Assembly (NCBI GenBank): GCA_010094045.1
Contig: ML986588.1
Coordinates: 124,001-188,000 of the forward strand
DNA: 64,000 nt
Origin: Lojkania enalia
Lineage: Eukaryota; Ascomycota; Dothideomycetes; Pleosporales
Direction: 5' to 3'
The position numbers and the translations under genes were made by a program. The notes beneath the pieces were generated by a model. The model worked only from the letters and a program-made list of their open reading frames with translations. It did not search any database and was not told where the DNA came from. Numbering within the stretch: the stretch's first letter is position 1; each line of letters starts with the position of its first letter. Positions 11,190 through 22,016 of the stretch are shown one piece after another.

Positions 11190-11837
11190 GGTGATAGTTT
11201 CGGATAGATGATCTACCTACGTGAGTGTGAAAGAGGTCGAAATAAATAGATAGAGATTATTTTTTAAAAAAAAAAAAATATTTGGACGAAGAGAGAGTTA
11301 TAGCTTTTGAAAGCGCATGCCACGCGTCTCGAAATACCCTATATAAGGTATCATGCGCCCCTAGGCATGTTCTTAGTCCCATCTCCGCAGTGCGATTAGT
11401 CAGACTATATTCAAATCTGGTCATAGCGTGCATCGCCCTAAATCGGATTGATAGCTAGTGCCCGATTTTATGCAGCTCTTTGAGAGCTATACCTGGAACG
11501 GAATATAATCTCAATGTGCGCTAAGCCTAAACTAACATACAATCTTTCTTTTAGCTCACCAGTTCCCTCAACTGTCCTGATTCTTGATAGGTACCCCCAT
11601 CAGCTTGTCCGTCTTCCATCCAGATCAGTATCGCCCGGATGTGGTACTGACCGTCGCATGCATCGCCCCAACGACCGAATATTTGCTGCTACGATCTGCT
11701 TCTATCTAGTTCTCTCCCGTTCTTGTTGCGAGTAGCTGATATTGGACTTCTGGCGGTCTAAGCAGCAATCTACACCTAGAGGCGCATTGACGAGATTGAA
11801 CAAAGTCAAAGTAGTACTGATCCAATACGGAGTCATC
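11190..11837. other. Divergent intergenic region, SDR and TF-domain genes
   Basis: About 650 bp between two divergently transcribed genes, so it should hold both promoters. It carries an A12 run near 11266. Open stretches here show no domain. Confidence 0.45.
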
Positions 11838-13479
11838 ATGCATAACCTAGACGCCTCTAAAACATCGGGTAAGCGACTTCTTACAGTTGTATTTTTCGAT
11901 TCATAATGTATCTGTGTAGAAGACACTGGGCTGCACTTCTTGGTATCCACTGGGCCCGGGAAACCTGATCCAGCGTTGCGGAAATTTATTCGAAGCTACG
12001 TCATGTTAGGTAAAAACCGGGGGAAGACGCTCCTTCGCAGAAAGAGGAGGTCGGATGACGTATCAAGCATGAGCTTCTCCGGCTCCGCTACATCATCAAG
12101 GCACAACAATGAGCTTGTCCAGGTTTATATGCCCCCCAGCAACCAGAATCATGGTATATATCCGGTCAAAATTCCTCAAAAACTTGGGTCAGATCTATCC
12201 TCGATACATTTGGCGGATGGACTTGAGCCGGGAAAGATCGAGATTGTTCTGCAGTGTAAGCTTTCCTCCGCTATTTGCATCTGCTTCCTATATGGTTAAT
12301 TGAAACTCTGTCTAGTCTCTAGGATTGCTAAGCAGGTACTTTTTCCTCTTGAGATATGCATGTTCTTTGAAAAGAGAGCTGAGAATTGGATTGCGCCTCT
12401 TTCTTTTGACCCGGCGTACCTTCATGCCATAATCTTTACATCCCAATATTACTTCGATGCTGTACGACTTCGGCAGTTCTCTACTACTAACCGGAGTGCA
12501 TTACCCCATTTGGTGAAGGCACTAGTGCTTCTTCGACAAAGGTTTGCCAGTGACGAGGACCAGTATAAGCTTTCAAATAGCACAGCAGCAGCCATTATGG
12601 GCCTCGCAGGCTACTCCCACCTGACAGGAGATTTGAAATCCGCGAAACACCACTTAGATGGTCTCCGTAGGATAGTAAGTTTGAGAGGAGGTGTAGCCAG
12701 CTTCAGAAGCAATGCCAAGCTTCTTATCGAGATATTAAGGTATATTTCTGCTTTTCTATAAATACATGAGTATATGTGGCTTATACTGCGATAGATGCGA
12801 CATAAGTTTGGCTCTTCACTGTGGTTCGAGGCCTATATTTTTCAATGTCTCCACTGAAGACGAGTCTTCTCCTCCGTTCCCCGATTTGAAACTCCTCAAG
12901 CGGCCGCGGCCTACCACAACAAGATTTCAGCAAAAGATCATAGTCCCCCTCGACAATATGGACATCCGGCTCGCCCAGATCTGGAAGGTCATGGAAGATT
13001 TTTGCTCAGTAATAGACTTCGCTGTAAGTTCGGAGTTACGGATATCTACCGAAACATTTCTGGATACTATGGCTGCAGTCGTATACCGTCTTCTCGGCAT
13101 GCGCATAGATCCTTGCTCCACCAATGAGGCGATTCGCTTAGGTCTTCTAGCTCTCTCCTGTAGCGTTTTCCTCTACAATAGGAACTTAGGCATATCTTAT
13201 CCTCACTTGAAGTGTACTCTCCGAAGTTTCCTTTTGGGACCAGTACCTTTGGAACTAGATCATCAGTTCCTGCTCTGGCTGCTGATGGTTGGATATATGT
13301 CTGTTGTCGATGCTGCGGACGACGAATGGATGAGACCCTTGTTACTCGGAGCTCTGGGCTCATGTAACCTTGATTCATGGAGCATGACACAGGAAGTACT
13401 GAAACAATTTTTGTGGATTGATCTAGTGCACAGTAAGCCGGGAAAGCACATGTTCGATTCTATCATGCACCACGTATAG
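11838..13479 (+). CDS. Fungal transcription-factor-domain protein without zinc cluster
   Basis: Four exons, 11838-11868, 11920-12255, 12316-12739 and 12795-13479, encode 491 residues; all junctions are GT-AG and the total is in frame. The start has the pattern common to Pezizomycotina proteins that keep only the fungal TF region: HFLVSTGPGKPDPALRKFIR, then a basic patch (KNRGKTLLRRKRR). No Cys6 zinc cluster is present. The remainder is helical with YLHAIIFTSQYYFD and LSNSTAAAIMGLAGYS, typical of the middle homology region. Such proteins are presumed regulators, but DNA binding is not shown. The 31-nt first exon is inferred from frame and splice sites and is the least certain part. Confidence 0.72.
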
Positions 13480-14013
13480 ATTGGCCATAGTATGGCTCCA
13501 GAATACTCTCTACAGTACGAATGAATGGATGCTTCATCTCAAAGCAATATATATATAGATAAATTTTAGGATTTTCCCTCATAGTACAGTAGGACTGACG
13601 GACAATGCCAGTTAGGTAAGTTTTGATAGGCAATTAGCAGTACTCCATCATTTCATGTCGATAGTATCTACATCTCGCGGAGTTTATCCAGTGCACATGC
13701 CATCCAAATGGAAGGCCTAAGTTGCTTATGTTGGGATTGAACGCTTAAAGGAATATATCAAATGATTTCCTTGTAAGGAAGTTGCGTACTGGTCTAATAA
13801 AGACCTCATTACTAGTCATTATTGCTAATATTTATCTAACTTCAAATTCGGCTAACTACCTTACATAGAAATATCTGATTTGGAGACTATATATACAACA
13901 ATTATGGGCTTATACTACCTCTTCTACCTCAGGCGCATTGGACTAGAAATAAATGTTTAGCTCACTACAAATAAATAACAGCTCTACCTCTTTTCCGATT
14001 AAGTGTTCGCATT
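13480..14013. other. AT-rich intergenic, left edge of the accessory island
   Basis: About 530 bp of low-complexity AT-rich sequence between convergent genes. No gene recognised. Confidence 0.45.
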
Positions 14014-14625
14014 TCAGACCCAAACCCTCTTAACCTTCACTTTCTCACAGGTAGGATTCTGCGGCTTCGCATTCCTGCCAACGACCCATGCAAGAGTGGT
14101 GTACTTGTATGCATAGTAGGTCGTGCACATATACCATTGTTTGATCTTCTCATTCTTTTGGACCGCCGGATCCACAGTGTCATCCCGAATACTGAGGATA
14201 TATAATGAATCAGAATCGTCGAAGTATACAGGAGTGCCACTTTGAGCGGGATACAAAATGGGCACCGCGACGTTTGAAGTGAGTTCCGTAACCATGGCCA
14301 TGGCTGACGGAACAGTCATATTGCCACCAATGACAAGATCATACGATAAGAGGCCTGCGACATTGGCCGCTTTTGGATTCGTGTTGCCAGAAGATGAGTT
14401 GAAGTAGAAAGTGCTGCCATATCCAGAAGAAATATCTGAAAGTTTGGGGCCCCTGCAAAAGCCTTCGATAGCCGCGCCTTCATGGCAGGCGGATAGAGTG
14501 ATACCATTAAGATTCTCGTTATGCGGGGCAACAAGCGCGAGGTAGAACGGTGGAGACCGAGTTGTGTATTGTGATTGTGCTAGCGCGGACGCCGTGAGAG
14601 CAAGGGAAAGGGAAAAAGACCTCAT
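14014..14625 (-). CDS. Small secreted protein
   Basis: A single exon of 203 residues. Residues 1-16 are a clear signal peptide (MRSFSLSLALTASALA, cut before QSQY). The mature part starts YTTRSPPFYLALVAPHN, a pattern I associate with a family of small secreted ascomycete proteins of unknown function (DUF7907-like, from memory and unverified). It has four Cys: CHEG and FCRG near residues 48 and 57, and TCEK near the end plus MCTT. N-glycosylation sequons are visible (NMTV, NSSS). It lies at the edge of a decayed AT-rich island, a usual place for lineage-specific secreted proteins. Enzyme or effector activity cannot be claimed. Confidence 0.72.
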   Translation of the reverse strand: MRSFSLSLALTASALAQSQYTTRSPPFYLALVAPHNENLNGITLSACHEGAAIEGFCRGPKLSDISSGYGSTFYFNSSSGNTNPKAANVAGLLSYDLVIGGNMTVPSAMAMVTELTSNVAVPILYPAQSGTPVYFDDSDSLYILSIRDDTVDPAVQKNEKIKQWYMCTTYYAYKYTTLAWVVGRNAKPQNPTCEKVKVKRVWV

Positions 14626-16129
14626 ATTGGCTTAGTAGTCGTGGCTGTAGATAAATCGATGCAAGAGGAGACCGCCTGAGAGAAGTGAGGATCAACAATG
14701 TTGAAAGGACACATTTTATAGTCATGAGCACGCAACGTTTCTAAGACCGGAGTATTCCTATGTGAGAAGCAATGTATCTAAATCAGCTTATCGATAAGTT
14801 GCTTCTTCTTCTGCTGTCAGGTGTCCTATCATACGATCCCATTTTTGGCCTTTGCTACCGAATTGGGTCATGATGAGTGGCACAGAATCGTACCGTAGCG
14901 TTCTACCATAGGAGTTTTCTCGGAAAAACTTACTAACGGAAACGATCGTGTTACATTGATGCTACCCTGCATCTTGAGGGCTTATAAGCTGAAAAAGCAT
15001 AATTTTCCTCTTGGGAAGACTTTGAACGTTATTACTTATCTACTATTTATAGTTCTCAGTAGGGAGGACGCATAAATAATATGCTTACCAACACCCAAGC
15101 AAGATCATCTAGAAAGAACTGTCATTTGCGTCGTTAAGAATCTACCTTCGTCAACATTAGCGGGAATGATCATGAGCTTGCTTCGTTACAAGATTCAATC
15201 GAGATGGGGTCAAGACTGAACACAGAAAGAGGCGAAGCAAATCGGAAAGACGGTGGAGAATGCTAAGAACGAAGGATGTCACATTCGTGACCTCGTACAA
15301 GACGCGGAATAGGGCGCATGACCAAGATGAGCTTGCTTCACCAAAGCCTGGGTGGTCTGTTTATTGATTAAATCGTATTTAGATCCTTGTAAGAGATGGG
15401 CTGATACCCGAAATGGTCCTAGCCTTAACTCTGGACCTCAATCCTATCTCCTTTCGTACAAGATCTCTCTAGGGAACGCGACCCCTCGAGGTTTGAGTCG
15501 ATTTGCAATATGTTTGATCACTGCATATGAGTGAAACGTCAATTCATATTTGCAGAAATTTAAGACTGATAAAGAAGCTCAGAAAAGGTATTCTAATCTG
15601 ACACGGATACCTGATTCTTACAGAAATGAGCACGGCTTGAGTACAGCCAGGCACGCCCTGCCAAATTCATTTAAACACCAACATTATCAACGAGTATCCC
15701 ATCAAGAGCGAGTAAACACTTAAGAAAAAGTGTGTATTTTGATATTATGTCAACGGTGATCAAATTAGGTAAACTTTCAATATAGGCTCAACTCTGAAAG
15801 AATATGGATCAAGTAGAATATTCTCGATGTATTCTCTGTATTACCTTCTTTCAGCCGTACTTTAGGAAACCGCTGCTAAGTAGGGATCATATCTAGAACC
15901 TAGAACGAGAGGTTCTAGGTGATGTAGAGAGCTCTTTTGAGTGATATGGCAAGTGTTTGACATAGAAAATGATCTTAAGAGGATATACTGTTGAGATATT
16001 TTCTAAATAGATCATGAACAGAAATAATTTTAGGTTCTAAATAAGCTCAATTGGCCCCACATTCAAATGCCCATGCATCTTTTCGGCTGTTACTAAGACT
16101 TCCTCCCTTATCTAGCAATACTCCTACCG
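14626..16129. other. AT-rich gene-poor sequence
   Basis: About 1.5 kb with short interrupted frames only. No transposase, reverse transcriptase or repeat pair was recognised. It leads into the HET relic. Confidence 0.45.
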
Positions 16130-17890
16130 GGATCCCTCTACAAGAGTATCGAGACTATGCAATTTCTCCATTATCAGCCTCAGATCGAACGGTCCACGAT
16201 ACATCTCCCCTTTCTTGTGGCCTCGATGACCTCACCATTCGTAACATCATAAGTGTAGCAGTCTCTAATGATCCGATAAGCATCAAAATGGTGAGGTTCA
16301 GACTTGCGCTCAACTCGAAATAATTCCCCATTAAGAATTATTGACATGTCGGCACCCTCAAGAATCCCAATTACGTCGTCAACAGCAGTCCAATATGGAT
16401 CGACGCCTAAGCGGCCACTTGTTGTGAAAAATATGCAGTGGTTTGTACAGATAATTTCTGCTACCTCAAGAAAGTCTTCGTGTTTGCCATCGGCCGTAAA
16501 CTATTCAACATCTACTAGTACAGGGCAGTGTGTTCACCAACCATACCAATAGATCAGCGAAGTCGGAAATAAAATTGCCCAAGCTTGTATCATGGCTTCC
16601 GTATGCGTCACATCCGGCATGTAGGGTTCGGGACAGTGTTCTCAGCGTGTGATGAGATTGCTCTCCAAAAACGCCTAGAGCAAAAAGTCTAGCTATTTCT
16701 TGGGCATTACTTTCCCGATCCCTTTGTAACTCGCCAACTCACATGGCAGTTGATAATATTATATCATCAACGACTAATAATGAGTCCGGTATAGTAGAAT
16801 CGTTGTGTCTCTTAAACTCTAGATCTTTCGCAGGTTCGAATTGATTATTAAAATACTACAGACCTAACATGGATGAATTCGCAGAGGACCATTCCAATAA
16901 ACAGCTGTTCATTCGAAATCTACTCATTGCTGACTTCTTAACATGGTTTCAAGGTCTTGAATTAACGTATGATAAGAATCTCAGAGGCTTGTCGCCTTGA
17001 AAAAGCGTCTCAATAATGCAATAACCGTGGAAGGAGCGATTCCACTTGTTTTCGTAGTCGATGTCTATGAAAGGGTCTGAGCCGGGCACGTTGTCAGTAG
17101 TTTGAATTTCCAGGAGAGCTTAGAATTGGTCTATTCATTTGGAATTGCCAAACTGGCCTGTGAGTCTCAGGAGCTGCAAGAAAGAAGGTCGCCATGACTG
17201 CATATTCCCTTCTTTACGGAGCCCGAACATCAGATATGCATTATACGCCCCCATGACCTTTAGCTCATCTACCATATGTTAGTGCTGAATCCTCAAAATC
17301 GCAGCGGCAATGCCAATCCACTTCCAGGCAATGACAGATGTGCCCCAAATCGCATCAAGATTCTTCGAGTTAACTACTTCCTGAATGATCTAACGACGTT
17401 TGAGCTAACCGCAACCGAAAATCTAACCAGATTTTCCCAAGACATCGACTGACTCTTTAGGAAAGTAATGGAGTCCGGTACTTGAGAGAGCTCGTACGTA
17501 TGTGACTTTGTCTTGTAAGGTTATATGTATCGCACGATCCCTATTATGGATTAGCCTGATATCATGTGATACCTGGAACAGATAGTATAAATAGCCTTAA
17601 TCCTCCATAGATATCAATTAACACAGTCTTTCCTCCTCATCTGCCTCGATACTTTACTGATACATTGCACCTCATTACTGTGCCACTTATTTGGGGAGCC
17701 TACAGGCGGACTGTATCGCACTCATAGAAAGTGCTTTGTCTACTTGACCAAGCCAAATGATTGCTCCGCGGATTTGCGTGTAAATGGAGTCCATGATCTG
17801 AACCTTCTCTGAGCGCTCGACATAGTCGGACTGGCTTATGCATAATGCAACGATCCAACCGAGCGCATTGCCCACGTCAAGATCATGGTA
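16130..17890 (-). pseudogene. Decayed HET (heterokaryon incompatibility) domain gene
   Basis: Read on the minus strand from about 17880, the fragment WIVALCISQSDYVERSE then IMDSIYTQIRGAIIWLGQ matches the HET core pattern (W-I-D-A-L-C-I-N-Q, later A-x-x-V-x-W-L-G). Further on, near 17190-17040, a frame gives FLQLLRLTGQFG and ALLEIQTTDNVPGSDPF, the conserved middle of these proteins, interrupted by in-frame stops. Near 16440-16150 the frame GRLGVDPYWTAVDDVIGIL then RDCYTYDVTNGEVIEA matches the usual C-terminal end. The spacing of about 1.7 kb fits a complete HET protein, but stops and frame changes break it. Intact relatives trigger incompatibility cell death in fungi; this copy should be inactive. 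Ends are approximate. Confidence 0.75.
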
Positions 17891-18108
17891 GTGTGAAGTT
17901 CAATCGACCCAGGAGCCCGGCGTCAAACCAATCGGGAAATATTCGGTTCTTATTGGTCCAGTGCACTACGGGAGACTGATCGCTGGTTTGCTGCTACAGG
18001 TACCACCTAGCCACCATCATAGTACATCGCATACATCTCTTTATCTCCAAAAGTCTCCTCGCTATCGGAGTAAATAACTAAAACACTACCATAGCATCCG
18101 CAGACGGA

Positions 18109-19335
18109 CCTGAAGCGGAATTTCATGACCCGCGCCGCAAAGAACTACTTGAAGTTTTGAAAGATGCTCTCCCTACCTATGTCATCATGCTACCAACTGC
18201 TTGGGCGTGCCTCTGGCTGAGCGACATTGACAGTCTTACGAACCTTGTCGCACAGACTCAAGCATCACCAACCGCTTTCGGATCTTTTTTTGAAAGCATA
18301 GAATCACAGACAAGAATAGTACCAATATGTAGGATTATAAAGCTTATCTTGCTGTAGATTGCTAACATTAAATTAGGGACCCAACGAAAACAACCAGCCT
18401 CTACTGTCTCCACTCTACAGCGACCTTCCACTCCCTTACAGCCGCCTTCATTGCAGCAGTCGCCTTTAGCATGATATAGTCACGGAAAAAAGCGAAATAG
18501 TAGTGGACAGCTCGTGGTTACTCACTCAAAGTCACAGCGAGATATGGTTAGTCTACGCTGAGGCCTTTGTCTTTGAGGTTCTGGCTTATATTCTACAGTG
18601 TTATGAGAGGGGCCAAAAGATATGTATCCTTACGAAGTCTGGCGAGCCGAATGAAGTCGCGCATATCTATCCATTCTCTATGCGATATGAGGATAGCACT
18701 CCTAAACAGTATGGTATCTCCTTTTGGGATACCTTACAGATGTTCTGGCCTAAAGCGCAAGTGGATGCCCGGCACAAGGCAATATTTCCAACAGGCATAG
18801 AGCTCTGTTAGAACCTCATATGCCTTGCACCTCACACGCATGCATAATGGGAAAGAGCATATTTTGCCTTAAACCCTATGAGGATGTTAGATGACAAGAA
18901 GCGCCTGGATATACATTTTTTTTGGTTATCGTCAAACCCTTACGTTCCAAGAGTCAATATCTTACAAGTTCCTTTGTTATCAGCCTTAAGTCGAGGACCA
19001 AACTCAACGATGCTCTTCAATGTCGAATCTCAAATGTAATTCATTCTGGAGATGAAATTTCTTTCGAAACTGATGACCCAGTCTCACAGCCGCTGCCCGA
19101 TCTCAGACTGTTGGAGATGCAACGGCTTCTGCGCCACATAACAGCAATAAGCGGAGCTGTTGAACTCCAGGATAACTTTCACAATGATAGTGATGACGAC
19201 ATTTTAATAGCCTCGTAGGATCGGTTTAATACGTACACCGAAGAGAATGACTGGGATATGTGTAAGAGGAAGGAGACTACGAAAGAGAGAACGGAGGAAT
19301 TTAATAAGGCTTAAGTAGCATTGACATAGCTGCAC
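18109..19335 (+). pseudogene. Relic of fungal HNH nuclease-type gene, copy 1
   Basis: Fragments in order are EFHDPRRKELLEVLKDAL near 18115, WLSDIDSLTNLVAQTQAS, then ICILTKSGEPNEVAHIYPF from about 18620. This is the CxxT...xAHIYPF core of the fungal HNH_2-type family. It continues SFWDTLQMFWPKAQVDAR, then LICLAPHAHA, DIHFFWLSSNPYVPRVNIL, and ends with DPVSQPLPDLRLLEMQ and a DSDDD acidic tail. In-frame stops occur after IELC and after APHAHA, and a frame change follows near 19030, so it is not translatable as one protein. The HNH-core His is still present. Family function in fungi is not established; many copies occur in variable regions. Confidence 0.7.
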
Positions 19336-19544
19336 TAAGTTTTAGTTCGCCCGGCTCAAAACTTAGAGGGCGGCGAGAGAGGATCAAATCCTCCGGGACA
19401 AATCCTCGGCTTCTAGACTGAGGAACAGATCGCTGACGTCACTCCATCACTTCCTAACATTTATTTAACCCTTTCTCCTTCAATTCGCCCTCCTCTTCTA
19501 TTGTAGCATAAAATCAAGCCCCTATCATTGCATTTATAGATAAA

Positions 19545-20868
19545 TTTGAAGCGGAATTTTATGATCCGCGTCGCTAAAAATCACTTCAAGCTTCGAAAGT
19601 TGCTCTCCCTGGGATGCTATACAATCAATAGCCTAGGTGTGCCTATAACTGAGCGGCATTAATAGCCTAGCGAACTTTGTCGCCTAGATTCAAGCGTCGC
19701 CTACCGCTTTCGAAAAAAATATAAAAAAAACAATTTTTTTTTTTGGGTTTGCATAGATTCTTATACAAGAATAGTTTCCACATGTAAAGCTCCTAACCTT
19801 TTCTTGGTCGATTTGCTGATATTATTTAAGGACAAGGAAAACGACTAGCTTCTGCCGCTTCTGCTCCACTCCAGCCTTCCATCTCACAGCGACCTACCAC
19901 TCCATAACAGCCGCTTTCAGCACATGGTAGTCGTGGATAAGTGAAATAGCAGTGGATAGCTAGCATTTTGTCTATCCTAATTCTTATCTTGACTCATAAA
20001 GCTTCTTTCTCACTAAGAATTTCTAGTGCCATCTCCGACCAAAGAACATGCATTTTTACGAAGTTTAGCGAGCCGGATGCAGTCATGTATATCTACCTAT
20101 TCTCTGTACGATACAAGAACCACACTATCAAACAGCATAGACCCTCCTTTTATGATACCTTACAAACGGTTTGGGTTAAGAAGCGTGTAGATGCCTGGTA
20201 TAATGCAATATTCCCTCTAGGTACTGAGGTTTATTAAAGACCTCACATTTCTTTGCCTAAATGCGCATACATATTGAGAAAGTCTATATTTCGTCTTTAA
20301 CCGATCAGAATTTCAAATAACAAGATACCGCCTGGACGTAGAGTTTTCTTGGCTGTCCCTATAGTTCCTACCCCCCTAATGTCAATATTCTCCAATTACT
20401 TCTATTAATAGCAGACTTAGATTAAGGACTATATTTAATGATGATCTTAAATTACTAGACTTGTAAAGAAATCTGTTCCAGAGCCAAAATTTCTCTCGAT
20501 ACTGATGACCTAGTGTCACGGCTGCTACCTGACTTTAGGCTATTAGAAATGTAGTGGTTCTTACACCGCATGGCAGCAATGAGTGGAGCTGCTGAACCGC
20601 AGGACGACGTTCGCAATGATAGCGATGACGAAATTGTGGAAGCCCTACAGAAGTGGTGGGATATGGATACGGAGGATGACTGGGACATGGATATAAAGGA
20701 AGGATCTGCTACTTCGCCGGAGCGTTTCTGGTAGGAATAATTCCTTGCACAGCTCCGGGGAATTCAAACATTCGGACATTTGATCACACTCCATGGCGGA
20801 GGGGATACCGCGAAGGAGAAGACTGCGAAGGAGGAGACCGTAGATAGCATTAGCATAGCTACATGTTA
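19545..20868 (+). pseudogene. Relic of fungal HNH nuclease-type gene, copy 2, more decayed
   Basis: This is the second unit of the duplication. Fragments collinear with copy 1 are TCIFTKFSEPDAVMYIYLF near 20045, YDTLQTVWVKKRVDAWYNA, and DLVSRLLPDFRLLEM near 20505-20550. The core His codon CAT of copy 1 is TAT here, the preceding GCG is ATG, and CCA is CTA. Several stops are present, including TAG for Gln/Trp positions near 20550. A T-rich run of indels sits at 19715-19745. It cannot encode an active nuclease. The excess of C-to-T and G-to-A differences resembles repeat-induced point mutation, but ordinary decay also contributes. Confidence 0.68.
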
Positions 20869-21597
20869 AAAAAAAAGTACCATGGTAATTATTGCGTTGA
20901 TAGAGGCTAAAGAAAGGTATTCTGTGAAGCTTAGAAGTAGGGGGAGATGCCTAAATGCTGGTCTTGAGTGAAGTATATGCTCCTCCTGCATCATATCCAC
21001 TTCAACAGAAGTTTCCATTGTTCTGCCATCTGGAGATATCATTGCTGTAAAGTTTCATAATAATCTAGACATCTTCTAGGTAGTTTGAGATTGTTGATGC
21101 TCAACCTTCGGAGTAATACTTAGCTTTACCATCTACGTATTCCTGTCAGAATACGTTGCCGGCCTTCATTTCAGATTTAAGAGCCTAACATTCAAAGATG
21201 ACAAAGTTCTGGGGAGCAATAACATACATGGAAACTCAATTCTCCATGCTGAGCAACTCTAGAGTTAGTATACACTAGCCTCGCGCCTAATAATTATCCC
21301 GATCCGGTGCACTAAATACGCAGAATCAAACATCTCACAAAACAGAGGTTCCATCCTCAAGTTGCTGCGGTTCTTGATTCGGGTTCGATCAGGATATATG
21401 CGCAAAGCGTCTATCTAGAGAATACGAGGACGATTGCTGTAACGTATATGACGAAGAGCTAGTTTGAGGTCCGCGGTGACGTGATTCAACATTCCGTTGC
21501 AGATTATGTCTCTTTGTGGCTGCACAACGACATAGCTGCTTTTGCTGTCATGACAGCTGCATGGCAGCGCCTCGTACCTGCGGAGAGCACGTTGTTT
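20869..21597. other. AT-rich gene-poor sequence
   Basis: About 730 bp between the HNH relic and an unrecognised open exon. Short frames only; no repeat or domain recognised. Confidence 0.4.
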
Positions 21598-22016
21598 CTA
21601 GATTATGCCAAGGTGGCATCGAATGTGTTCATCGAAATTCCCGCGCAGAAGTATGAGAAAGCGAAACCAATCCGGTCCGTGTAGGGTCATGTAGTAGAAG
21701 ATTATAAGCATACCGTCTTTTGGCGTCATATGTTTGAGTTTAGGATTACTTAACGTTCGTTCATCAACATGGACTTGGTTACGGAGAGTGTCATTAGCAA
21801 GTGCGGACCATTTGAGAGCGTCAATGAGTTTAGTGTAATTATTGCTATTAATACTTTCGTCTAGCTTGACTAGTTTATTCGAATATGTCTCTAGACCCAA
21901 AACATCTGACTTGTTTAGATTATTATAGCTCTGGTCTCGAGGCGGATAACAATTCTCTTCCTGAGAATTAAGGTCCCAGGGCTCTAGTCTTCCATTTCGT
22001 TCTGCAAAGATGCTTC
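21598..22016 (-). CDS. Unrecognised open exon, possible lineage-specific gene or relic
   Basis: On the minus strand an exon from 22016 to the stop at 21598 is open for 139 codons, longer than usual for this AT-rich island. It begins after a good acceptor (GGTCAG) and reads SIFAERNGRLEPWDLN onward, then LIDALKWSALANDTLRNQV, and ends RGNFDEHIRCHLGII. A donor GTAAGT and a short preceding coding stretch (KFVRSGADR) fit in phase just upstream, at about 22075-22115. I find no known domain, signal peptide or membrane segment. The 5' start is not found; stops lie upstream of the candidate first exon. It could be a truncated gene or chance. Confidence 0.3.

Larger units (their letters stand above)
18109..20868 (+). 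repeat. Diverged tandem duplication of an HNH-gene segment
   Basis: Unit 1 (18109-19335) and unit 2 (19545-20868) align along their length: the same opening GAAGCGGAATTT, the same order of coding fragments, and the same acidic 3' end with GATAG(C/T)GATGACGA. They are separated by about 210 bp. Unit 2 is about 100 bp longer because it keeps more sequence after the acidic tail. Differences are mainly transitions with small indels. Confidence 0.75.

Noticed and set aside
18109..20868. Possibility that the repeated block is a transposon with terminal repeats
   Set aside because: The two units are direct and encode an HNH-type protein; I saw no terminal inverted repeats, long terminal repeats, transposase or reverse transcriptase.
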